Source: Zasmidium citrigriseum (taxonomy: Eukaryota; Ascomycota; Dothideomycetes; Mycosphaerellales; Mycosphaerellaceae). Taken from it: a stretch of DNA of 64,000 nt. Below, in pieces: positions 30,658 through 39,951 of this stretch. The translations under genes and the position numbers were made by a program. The notes beneath the pieces are model-generated. The model worked only from the letters and a program-made list of their open reading frames with translations, did no database searches and had not been told where the DNA came from. The stretch lies in assembly GCA_002786025.1 (NCBI GenBank), contig NHNW01000029.1, positions 69,384 through 133,383 on the forward strand, written 5' to 3'. The stretch's first letter is position 1. Every line of letters starts with the position of its first letter.

Positions 30658-31233
30658 CTTGATTTGTTCTTCTTCAGTAAGTTGATGTCGATGGAAGACT
30701 AATATGCAGGTCAAAGAGATAAGGTTTTGTATGTGGAAAAGGTTTATATGCTCGCGTGAGCCGTGGAGGAGAGCCTGGTACTTAAACCATTCGAATTACC
30801 CCGTCATCGGTAGGCTAAAGACATAAATCGGTACGGATCCGGTTCTGCATGGCGTGGCCGCGTAAAGACAGTGTTACAGGTGAGGTTCAGCAGTCACTGA
30901 ATATGCCGTTCTCGGCGAGCTTCCTCGGGCGTTTTCCGAGGAGCCTGAATTTGGGCAGAATTTGATGGGCTACGAGATCAGACGGAGCCGTGATTTGCAG
31001 AGCTGATGGCAAACACGACGGCTCGCCAATTTGAAGTGCGTTTGCCAGTATGGAAGATAATATGGGCAAAGCAGAGAAGGAGTATCTCGCATCCACATGT
31101 TGGAAGCTCGCTGTCAGTGGCCCTGGCTGTGAGATGGGGAACCTCGGCAATGTCACGACAACGACACTCCATCATATACAACCCGACATCCATCACAATG
31201 TGACCTCAATCAGCTCAGAACCCCTCAGACAAC
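30658..31233. promoter_or_regulatory. shared divergent promoter, dehydrogenase and carboxyltransferase
   Basis: About 576 bp between divergent starts. The arrangement would allow co-regulation; no named site is recognised. Confidence 0.4.
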
Positions 31234-33000
31234 ATGGGAAACGATCAAGACCCAAGGGATGATGCCTCATCAAAAGCCGCCGCTCGAGCAAACCAAGTCT
31301 CAGAGCACCTAAACAGCAGCAATGAACCACAAGATCAAAAACCCAACACCAGCCGCCGCCGAAGAAAAGATAAAAAACACGAACTCCCCGCCGACTACTC
31401 CGACATCCTCTCCCACATAACTACTCTCCAAAAAATCGCCAACACCCCCGACCAAAGCCGCCGCGGCTACGTCCGGCAAAAACAAGACGGCAAACTTTGG
31501 GTCCGCGAACGTATCTCCAAGCTTCTCGACAAAGACTCCTTCAGTGAAGTCGGCTCCGTCAGCGGGCACGTAACCTGGAAACACCTCGGTGGCGAGCGCG
31601 AGGAACCGACAGATTACTTACCGTTCAACAACCTCCAAGGTTTCGGACGGCTGAATGGACGAAAGATCATCTTTACCGCGGATGATTTTTCGATTCGTGC
31701 GGGGCATGCGGATGGGAATTTGATGGCGAAGACGCTTTGGAGCGAGAAGATGAGTGTTAGTATGAAGTTGCCGATGATTAAGTTGGTGGATGGGTCTTCT
31801 GGGGGAGGTTCGGTGTCGACGATTGCCACCACTGGCTTCAGCTATGTGCCGCCGATGCAAGGCTTCGACGTCGTGGTGAAGCAGCTAAACATGGGAATCC
31901 CGAATCTAGGCGCCGTGCTAGGTCCTGCGATCGGTCTCGGAGCGGCGAGAGTGGTGAGCTGTCATTTCAGCGTGATGGCGGCGAATGTAGGGAGTCTGTT
32001 CAATGCCGGGCCGCAGGTCGTCAAGAATGCGACTTTTGAGGAGGGGCTTTCGTTTACGGATCTCGGAGGCCCGGGGATGCATTGTACGAATGGGACGATT
32101 GATAACCTTGCCGCGACGGAGGAGGAGTGTTTTGAGCAGATTCGGACGGTGTTGGGGTATTTGCCGAATTGTGGGACGCATATTCCTCCTATCGTTCAAT
32201 GTGAGGATCCGGTTGATCGGGAGGATGTTTCGCTGAGGTCTGTGATTCCGAGGAAACGGGAGAGGATGTATGATCCCCGGAAGGTCATCAACGGCGTCGT
32301 GGACAAGGACTCGTTCTTTGAGATTGGACCACTTTGGGGTCGGACGGCGATCATCGGACTTGCAAGACTGGGCGGAAGACCCATAGGCATCATCTCCAAC
32401 AACGCCGAGATCCTGACAGGCGCCATCGACGCAGCAGGCGCACAGAAACTGACACGGCACCTCAAGTTCTGCGACATCTTCAATCTGCCTGTCTTGCAAT
32501 TCGTCGACGTCCCTGGATACGCAGTCGGAACAGTCGCAGAACGAACAGCAACGATGCGATGGGGTGTCGAGTTGACCAAAGCATACTACACAACCACCAT
32601 GCCACTCTTCAACGTCATCACAAGAAAATGCTACGGCGTCGCAGGAGGCGTGATGGTCGACTGTCGAGAGCCGCACGCTCGTGTGGCTTGGCCGTCGGGA
32701 GAATGGGGAAGTCTGCCGCTGGACGGAGGCATCGATGTTGGGCACAGCCACGAGCTCAGGCAGATTGAAAAGGAGAAGGGGCCTGAGGCGAGAAAGGCGA
32801 GGTACTTGGAACTGCAGGAGATGTACCGAAGATTGATGAATCCGGTGCGGACGGCGAATGCCTTTAGCATTGAGGAGATCATCGATCCTGCGCATACGAG
32901 GAAGGTTGTCAGCGAGTGGGTGAGGATGGTGTACGAGTCTGATTTGCCGGAGAGGGTGGTGCATAGGATGAGTGGCAAGTTACAGCCGCTGTATGCATGA
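31234..33000 (+). CDS. acyl-CoA carboxylase carboxyltransferase (PCCB/MCCB-like)
   Basis: A 588-residue intronless ORF with the two crotonase-like halves of biotin-dependent carboxyltransferases. N-half: RISKLLDKDSFSEVG, GRKIIFTADDFSIRAG, LVDGSSGGGSVST and LGGPGMHCTNGTIDNLA. C-half: RKVINGVVDKDSFFEIG, GRPIGIISNNAEILTGAID, FCDIFNLPVLQFVDVPGY and VITRKCYGVAGGVMVD. This is the domain that moves carboxyl from biotin to an acyl-CoA. The first 50 residues are hydrophilic with a basic SRRRRKDKKHE run and do not look like a mitochondrial presequence. No biotin carboxylase/BCCP partner is in the window. Filamentous fungi usually oxidise propionyl-CoA through methylcitrate, so the substrate is open (propionyl-, methylcrotonyl- or another acyl-CoA). 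Confidence 0.87.
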   Translation: MGNDQDPRDDASSKAAARANQVSEHLNSSNEPQDQKPNTSRRRRKDKKHELPADYSDILSHITTLQKIANTPDQSRRGYVRQKQDGKLWVRERISKLLDKDSFSEVGSVSGHVTWKHLGGEREEPTDYLPFNNLQGFGRLNGRKIIFTADDFSIRAGHADGNLMAKTLWSEKMSVSMKLPMIKLVDGSSGGGSVSTIATTGFSYVPPMQGFDVVVKQLNMGIPNLGAVLGPAIGLGAARVVSCHFSVMAANVGSLFNAGPQVVKNATFEEGLSFTDLGGPGMHCTNGTIDNLAATEEECFEQIRTVLGYLPNCGTHIPPIVQCEDPVDREDVSLRSVIPRKRERMYDPRKVINGVVDKDSFFEIGPLWGRTAIIGLARLGGRPIGIISNNAEILTGAIDAAGAQKLTRHLKFCDIFNLPVLQFVDVPGYAVGTVAERTATMRWGVELTKAYYTTTMPLFNVITRKCYGVAGGVMVDCREPHARVAWPSGEWGSLPLDGGIDVGHSHELRQIEKEKGPEARKARYLELQEMYRRLMNPVRTANAFSIEEIIDPAHTRKVVSEWVRMVYESDLPERVVHRMSGKLQPLYA

Positions 33001-33058
33001 TGCAAGTGAGTGAAGCTAGAGCTGACTAGAAGTGATTCGACATGCCTCTTCTTCCTCC

Positions 33059-34177
33059 TTATATCCCCGTCTCCAACCGGTAATCATCATGACGGAAACA
33101 ATCACGATAGTTGTGGCCTATCCAGTCGTCCTTTCCGTACGGCAAAACGGCCGGAGCGCGGTTAGATTTGGGAGCTAGCTGGGCGTGCCAACTGAGCTTC
33201 CAGGGTTGACCGTCTGCCGCGGCCTCGAAAGTGAGGCTGTCGATCTGATCGACCTCGTACTGCTCGAAGCCTCCAGCGCAATATCCCCAGGGTACTTCGC
33301 AGATGTAGCAAAAGTTCTCATGTCGAACCCAGTCCCAGCGATCGTTGTCAAAAGCCGAGGGGTCGTCCCCTAAATGGAAGCCATTGAGAAGGCGGACGCG
33401 GGTGAAGTGGTCGTCCACCTCTTCATCGAAGGTCTCATCGAACATCTCCTCAACGTTGTAGAGCTCGTGTTTGCGCTCCTTGGCAGCTCGCTGGACCCAC
33501 GCCGGCCAGGACGCCTGGCGCATCACTTTGCCCTTCGTGCTCCGGTTGAAGGTAAGTGGCCTGGCAAATCGAGCCTGCACAAAAAGCATCTCTTTTGTCA
33601 CGGTGACAGCTTCGTCTCTCTTCAAAGGATCACGCCCGAAGCCATAATGCCAACGACATGTGCACCTTTCCTTGCACCATCGGCAGTCGTTGTAGACTTG
33701 CTTCCCGGCCAAGCCCGGTCCATCGACTCGCCAACCCCAGTACTTGTCTTTCTGCCTCTGCCAACGTTTGCGTGCCTTGGAACCGGAGCGTAGATCGGAG
33801 AACGTGTTGTCGCTTGTGCGTCCAGCAAGCTCGTAATTAATGGCCTGTCTTGCATCGAGCCGGTCGCTGTCGATGGCATGGGCGCGCTGGTACTCGTAGG
33901 ATATCTCATGAGGAGCATAGTCTCCGCAGCTCTCACAGCTCCATGACGAGGCTGCTGACGATTCTGATACGAGATGTGGGGCTTCTTCACCTGAGGAGGT
34001 CTGTGAGAAGGTTCGCTCGCTGAGCGACTCGACGCCAAAGTCGGAGGCACCAGTATCTTCGGCCTCTAGGAAATCGTAACCCTCGGCGAGGTTTTCAGCA
34101 TTGTTGTTCTGAGTGAAAGAATTCAGCCATTCTCTCGTCCGTTCGACGCGGCGATGGAGCATTTGGAAGGATTGCAT
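33059..34177 (-). CDS. hypothetical protein with Cys/His/Trp-rich segments
   Basis: A 372-residue intronless ORF from ATG 34177 (MQSFQMLHRRVERTREW); the frame is open further upstream to 34324, but only from a TTG. Residues 1-110 are acidic and Ser-rich. Possible metal-binding pairs occur in SCESCGDY (about residue 80), the dense CRWCKERCTCRWHYG (about 167-181), and CYICEVPWGYC (about 290). The C-terminal part is Trp/Tyr/Asp-rich (DRWDWVRHENFC). No family is recognised. The stop lies 58 bp from the carboxyltransferase stop (convergent), and the gene is divergent from the 939-residue gene. Zinc binding is inferred from Cys spacing only. Confidence 0.6.
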   Translation of the reverse strand: MQSFQMLHRRVERTREWLNSFTQNNNAENLAEGYDFLEAEDTGASDFGVESLSERTFSQTSSGEEAPHLVSESSAASSWSCESCGDYAPHEISYEYQRAHAIDSDRLDARQAINYELAGRTSDNTFSDLRSGSKARKRWQRQKDKYWGWRVDGPGLAGKQVYNDCRWCKERCTCRWHYGFGRDPLKRDEAVTVTKEMLFVQARFARPLTFNRSTKGKVMRQASWPAWVQRAAKERKHELYNVEEMFDETFDEEVDDHFTRVRLLNGFHLGDDPSAFDNDRWDWVRHENFCYICEVPWGYCAGGFEQYEVDQIDSLTFEAAADGQPWKLSWHAQLAPKSNRAPAVLPYGKDDWIGHNYRDCFRHDDYRLETGI

Positions 34178-35089
34178 GTTTCTGTGGCGAGTGTGAGATG
34201 TGAAGTTGTAGTGAATTCGATCTCTTTGAGGAGCAATGTTGTGTAGAGAGATTTGCGAAATGTGAAAGATATCACTGAGAGACGAGCACGAGACACCGCG
34301 AGAGTCATCGAGCGCGGTGGCCAAAAAGGGTAACCCTACTTACCAAAGTCTGAGCCATCTTGCTAATAGCGCAGGACACGCCTCTAGAGCGTTTGAGACT
34401 GCAAGTACCACTGCCACACTGCAAATGCCACTATGAGAGCCATTGGGTATATGCTTCAGGTATCCAGCATTCGCTCATCCTCGAGAGAAGCTTCGCGTTG
34501 TGGCGGTGTTACCAGTCAATCAGCAATCCGGGCTGTGCAGATTAATGCGTTGGAAAGTGATGGAGTGAGCATGTCTTCCTTTTGCTGGCACGATTTCGTG
34601 GTTTCCTGGCCTGAGTGAAGAGGACACGTGATATCGAAGTAAATGCAAGGTCAAGTGAATGAAAAGAAGGCAACCAGGTTGTTGGCTGCCGAGGCGACAT
34701 CGCGGATCAATTCCCCGGGCCAATGAAAAGGGGCGATACCATCGTTGCACCAAGCAGTATCAGGCAGCGCGGCACAATACCCTGGCCGGGCGTCAAGATG
34801 GCGTGGGGGCTGTCTCGTCGTCAAGTGACATTCGATCAGTCGCCGAATTTCATTGCGCGTCTCTGCCTCGACCTCGTCACCACAACCCACACGCAATCCA
34901 TTGACGAATCCGCCCAGCCTTGCGAATCCTCTCACCAACTCGCCTCCGTCTGTATTGTAGCTGTCGTACCATATATTCACCACGAAATCGCCGCCTCGAA
35001 CACTCCACGGCCGCGCGACTTCGATCTGAACTTCACCTTCCCTATACGAATGGCATGCTAATTGACCTACGGCCATTGGTGGCTCGCCA
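34178..35089. promoter_or_regulatory. long divergent intergenic region
   Basis: About 912 bp between divergent starts of two unknown genes; only short ORFs. No repeat or RNA gene recognised. Confidence 0.4.
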
Positions 35090-37909
35090 ATGGCGGCCTA
35101 TTATGGTCAAGCCATCGGGAGGTCATCATTGAGTGGTGGTGGTAGGCTGGAGCAGGTACTGCTGCCGAATGGAGCATGCAGCTTTCGAGACCTGAGCGCG
35201 GGCGTGAAGGCACCGACGTGTGGATGTAGGAGATTCTGGTTGAACAAAAGCCATGTGTTACATGAAGAGAGCGAAAGAGCCTGGTGCTTCTGCGGACATC
35301 ATGCCTGTTTTCACGACAGCGTCCACCCGGCCGGCCAAGGTCAGGACCAGCCTCAGACGAGTGGACTCGCTGCCAGCACATTTCCGAGCTCGCATCAGGT
35401 GAATGTCACCAGTCAAACAGGCGGGTTTATACCACCGACATGGAGCTCACTCATAGGAGATCATGACCATACCAATTCCGAGCAGGCACGGCCAGCGACT
35501 GCGAGACCGACCACCGGACTGGGAATTAGGAATACGTCGCAAACGCATGGAGACTCCATCAACAATCGCCTCTGGCACGCTTTGAACGGTTTCGCTCGCC
35601 TGCAGGAAGACGGAACAGGCTCTGGCGATACATCGAAGCTGCCATCGACTGTGGCTCCAAGCGAGTACAACGAACCTTCAGGTGGGAGAGCGAGTCCTGT
35701 CCAAGCCTTGCGAGGGAATGCCCAGCGCAGCCGCTCCATGGGGCCTCCAGTACACATTCCTCCCATCAATGTCATCGAGACTCGAGCGGACGATTACAGT
35801 GCCACCGAGGTTGCCACTCCCAGCGTTCGCGGCACTCCAGATTTCAGAGCCACCACCGTCCTGGGAGCTCAAGCGGGCAACTCACCTGCGCCATCCTCCC
35901 GAGTTCCGCTGCCGCCTCACATTTCCCAACACAACGTATCGAGACCTCAGGAGATGCCGAAACCCAGTGAACCAACTCCCCCACCTACTACAACCATGGG
36001 CCCTTCTTTGTCGATACAGGAAATGTGTAACACAATCCAAGACTATGGCCGTCGACTCAGCATTCTTGAGGGCGTCTCTTTTTCTCACATGCCAAGCGAG
36101 GAGGTACAGGAAAAGTTCGATCTTCAGGACTCGCGCTTGATCGATCTCGAATCCTGGCGTACTGAACAAGAACAAGCCCAGGAAGCAGACGAGATTGGCG
36201 AGAGAATGGAGGGTGTCGGACGTCGTTTGGACGATCTCGAGACATGGCGCTTGGAGCAGGAGAGGTCAAAGTCCAGCCAGGAATCTGACGAACTACCAGA
36301 GCGCTCTGAAAGCAAGAGAAGGCGACTTCTTCCAGAGACAAGCTCGCTCGCCTCGGACGGATCCTTCGACGAGAACGCGGCTGCCCAGACAGAGGCAGTC
36401 GTGCTGGCGACGCTTGCTGCAAACGCAGAGACTGGTCCACGAATCGATGCACTTGAGACTCGAATCTCCAATCTGGAGCATGTTGCTATGCCATCCGTCG
36501 GTCGACCGTGGCACATCTCTGTGGTCGTGCTCCCTTTTGGAAGACAGCTTCCAGGTGTATGGTTCTCCCCCCATGAATCGACACAGCATTCAATCCGCTC
36601 TGCTACCCAAGCCTCAGAGGAATGGATCGGCCACCAGTCTGCTCTGATATCCTCTTTTAGATCCTCCGCAAGTAGCGGAGCGTGGACGACCGAATCGATC
36701 GAAGCTTGGGCAAAGCAGACCGAAGATGAATGGCTCTCACCAAAAGCCTGTGGCCCAGCTGGAACCGTCTTTCAGCGACTGGCGAGTCGTGGTCTCGTCA
36801 GAGATGTCGTGCTGCAATCGCCCGATGCTCACCACATCATCAGCGCCATATCAAACACCTTTGGCAACGTGCTTCGTGGTGAAGGAGCACTCGAAAGCGA
36901 ACTTGCTGGAAAGTACGAGGGACTGCAGGCGCGCTTCATACCACTCCGAAAGCAGCGAAAGTCGAGCCGACTACGATTCCTTAGCCCGGCCGAGATGGTG
37001 ACTCCCGCAACGTGGACTGCGGAGTTTCTTGAATCCAGCGTCTTCATGAAGGTGAACGATGGAGAGAGACGTCTTTATCTCACTACTTCAGCTGGATACA
37101 CGCAACCAGCACGTCTTGGCTGGTCGTGGCCTGGGTTGAGGAGCTTGCCTGCCTTTGACGTGGACGGCATTGTTCAGGAGGCACAGATCGATGGCGACAT
37201 TGTGGAAGCTTGTTGGACATACAACGATCGCTTGGATCAGTCCACCAGCTTGCATTCGTCGTTCGCCTCTTCAAACGAAGAATCAGCGTGGGATACGAGC
37301 GACAGCGACCAGCATCAAATCGACAATCACGATGCACCAATGCTCTCGCCCACTGCGACCCGTCACTCGCGCCTCAGGTCGGCGTCGTTGCCAAGCTCTG
37401 CGATCGAAGCAGATGCTGCACCCAAACGGAGAGTGGCATCTTTCGAACTCGAACCGACGGCAAGCACTTTCGAGTATTCTCCGGAGTACATTGCAAAGCG
37501 CCGTAGAATTTCCACTTCTCCGGAATTGGAACGACGAGGTGTAAACTTCACGCCAAGATGGAGTCGTGAACCACCCTCTCCATACACGACTGAAGACATC
37601 GGGCATATTCGGAGCAGCCAGTCGACTAATCGACCCAGGGGAACCACGCCATTCGCCTATGCTACACCGCATAGTCACTTTGATTCTCGAGGTGGAGATG
37701 GCGACACTGAAGTCGACGATGTCATGACCATTCCGATTGCACCCAGCGAATATGAAGACGATGCGGAAGAATGGCAGGGAGTGCAAGATCAAGATGGTCC
37801 CAGTTCGGAATACGTATCCAAAGGGGTTGACGTACAGAGTGATGATGCGAAACATGACTTCATGGAAGAGGACAACCCGGAAGATGGATTGTCTGTCTAC
37901 GAGGCTTGA
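35090..37909 (+). CDS. conserved-looking fungal protein with CxC...CxCGHHxxxH motif and coiled coil (939 aa), function unknown
   Basis: Intronless ORF. Residues about 43-80 hold a compact Cys/His motif: CGCRRFW, then WCFCGHHACFH, a plausible metal-binding module. Residues 85-320 are Ser/Pro/Thr-rich and likely disordered. A coiled-coil stretch at about 340-415 contains two near-repeats (RLIDLESWRTEQEQ and RLDDLETWRLEQER), followed by another helix with RIDALETRISNLEH. Residues about 470-710 look like a folded domain (WHISVVVLPFGRQLPGVWF, EEWIGHQSALI and GWSWPGLRSLPAFDVDGIVQEAQ). A Ser/Glu-rich tail contains RRRIS and RRVAS basic runs that could serve as nuclear signals or kinase sites. I do not recognise a named family. 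Start ATG 35090 is the first in frame. Confidence 0.75.
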   Translation: MAAYYGQAIGRSSLSGGGRLEQVLLPNGACSFRDLSAGVKAPTCGCRRFWLNKSHVLHEESERAWCFCGHHACFHDSVHPAGQGQDQPQTSGLAASTFPSSHQVNVTSQTGGFIPPTWSSLIGDHDHTNSEQARPATARPTTGLGIRNTSQTHGDSINNRLWHALNGFARLQEDGTGSGDTSKLPSTVAPSEYNEPSGGRASPVQALRGNAQRSRSMGPPVHIPPINVIETRADDYSATEVATPSVRGTPDFRATTVLGAQAGNSPAPSSRVPLPPHISQHNVSRPQEMPKPSEPTPPPTTTMGPSLSIQEMCNTIQDYGRRLSILEGVSFSHMPSEEVQEKFDLQDSRLIDLESWRTEQEQAQEADEIGERMEGVGRRLDDLETWRLEQERSKSSQESDELPERSESKRRRLLPETSSLASDGSFDENAAAQTEAVVLATLAANAETGPRIDALETRISNLEHVAMPSVGRPWHISVVVLPFGRQLPGVWFSPHESTQHSIRSATQASEEWIGHQSALISSFRSSASSGAWTTESIEAWAKQTEDEWLSPKACGPAGTVFQRLASRGLVRDVVLQSPDAHHIISAISNTFGNVLRGEGALESELAGKYEGLQARFIPLRKQRKSSRLRFLSPAEMVTPATWTAEFLESSVFMKVNDGERRLYLTTSAGYTQPARLGWSWPGLRSLPAFDVDGIVQEAQIDGDIVEACWTYNDRLDQSTSLHSSFASSNEESAWDTSDSDQHQIDNHDAPMLSPTATRHSRLRSASLPSSAIEADAAPKRRVASFELEPTASTFEYSPEYIAKRRRISTSPELERRGVNFTPRWSREPPSPYTTEDIGHIRSSQSTNRPRGTTPFAYATPHSHFDSRGGDGDTEVDDVMTIPIAPSEYEDDAEEWQGVQDQDGPSSEYVSKGVDVQSDDAKHDFMEEDNPEDGLSVYEA

Positions 37910-39951
37910 TACAGAGATCGGCACCAGGATGGGCCGTTTGGGTGGGAATATTATTGCATGGCTATGGGCGTACTACTGATATACTAACTGCACCTCACAG
38001 CCTCCTTCAATACGCAGCCGAATTATGGCTGCGATGTAGACTGGCTCTCCGGTCATTGTAGGATAACTAGACCCCAGGTAGCTCTCCAATCTAACAATTT
38101 GAATACTCTCAGCCCCTTTTCAGGTGCATACTGGACGAGCCACACATACCACCAGCTATGACGGTTCCGCGGCAACAAGCAGCTCTTTCCAGGTAATTCC
38201 TGGAGCCAACAACTCCAGTACGCAGGACTGGATATTGCTCGATGAAGGGGAAGCTGGATGCTACTCGCCTGATCGAAACGCCTACCCATCACCATTGGAG
38301 AAAAGGGATGCAGCGAAATGCTCTCTTCAAGCGATACGTACCACGCGTACCTGAAGGAAGCTTTCGTATACATCCCTTTGGACCTCTTCGGTACCACGCA
38401 ATATGACGAGCCGGACGCGCGCCGCCTGGAAGCAACTCCTCACTGGGGGCTTCGTGGCAGTCTCTTGGATTCTTGGACGTGGTGCGGAGAGGGTGAGAAC
38501 TTGCAGTCGCTACGACAGACTACCGCAGCCTCTCTTCCAATGACGCTTTTCTCCGTCTGCCCCACGAGACATGGGTGTTTTGACAAGCACTTCCCCGTTC
38601 TGTCCGTGCCATTCCGATAATGATGATCTCGCCCTAACAAGCCGGTTCTGGCCGGTGACATTCTTTGACGTCTGGGTGTCTCGTTTCAGAGGGCTATTTG
38701 GAGCGGACGTGGTGCTGGGACAATTTAATGGATAGGCAGAGAGGGCTCGTTTGCCTTCGGATCCCGGCAGATGTTCGAGTCGTGAGCAAGGGTTCCCCAT
38801 AGCGACCCCGCAAAAGCTGCTGCAATGAGACGCACGAAGGAGCGCAGCAGAGTGTGGAGAGAGTTCACTTGGACGTGGAGAAAGGGTACAGCCGTACGCG
38901 ACATCTGCACATGGGCAGCTCTGACCAGGCCAATCGCTGGGCTGGTTACGCAACCAGGGCCCCTCAAGGTGCTGTTTGGGCTCGCTGGCGCTTCGTCTGT
39001 GGTGCCCTGGCCTGCGAGGGAGTGGAGAGGTACGGCAAGAGAGTTACGGCGCCACGAACTCTGACCCGTCGCTCCGAAGAGCTACTGCTGGCGGTGGATC
39101 ATCCCTATAGCAACCTCATGTGTCGAAGGCATCTTTGATCGCTTGCAGCAAAGCGCTCCAATGTCAGAGTTGGTCGCCGTCCATCGCGAAGCTGCGCACC
39201 GAGACGACGGTAGCTTTGGCGTATTGCGGTATTGAGCGAGAAAAGGACACCCAGTCACGACCAAACGATCCGTCTGAGCTCATGCGGCATCAGATTGATC
39301 CTGGTGCCAGCTGCGCTCGATCCCATTGCTGGACACGTCTGCCCCCAGCAACCGCGAGATGCTGGATCTTTTGCTAGGTTCTCCGCACCTGAATCTCAAA
39401 GGTCTCAGGTCGTACATCGAGGCTGGGTTGTTGGAATATTGATGAGGGGCGTGGTTGACACGATGGACACCGAATGGACATTGCGCTCCTCGGCGCCTTC
39501 TGTCTCTGCGTCGAATTGGATCAAATCGGGCCAACTCCTCTCACAACACCCAACTGCTTTCGACCCCAGGGATCCCCAATGCGGCATATACCAGCCTCGC
39601 GCGCTCGCGGCAAAAGAGGCACGGTTGCTTTTATCCACCGTGGCGTGAGCTGCCCTGCACCAGGACCAGCTGCGTGCTTCTCATCAAACGATCCCATGTC
39701 AATCCTTGTACAACGGACGTGGGAGTCTAAAGCTCCTCTCTCCCGAAGTAGCACCTGACTGCTCTGAGGATGCGGGGCCTCGAGGTTGATATACTGCGCC
39801 GTCTCATGCTGATCTGACGGATCTTGGATCTCTCCAACCCTCCACGGCCTCTCACCACACCACCCTCACTCATACAGCCCACCCACCAGATTGGAACTTT
39901 TGTCTTTCTGTTTTTGCAAATTGAAAAAGTTGAAGGAGGAACGCAGTCAAG
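37910..39951. other. 2-kb gene-poor region upstream of alcohol oxidase
   Basis: Only fragmentary overlapping ORFs under about 150 codons on both strands; no domain, clear splice chain, repeat or RNA gene. The last several hundred bases are expected to hold the alcohol oxidase promoter; a C/T-rich leader with tttgtctttctg lies 40-60 bp before the ATG. Confidence 0.5.

Noticed and set aside
31918..32964. 348-codon minus-strand ORF opposite the carboxyltransferase
   Set aside because: Antisense of a clear enzyme gene; translation has no recognisable features.
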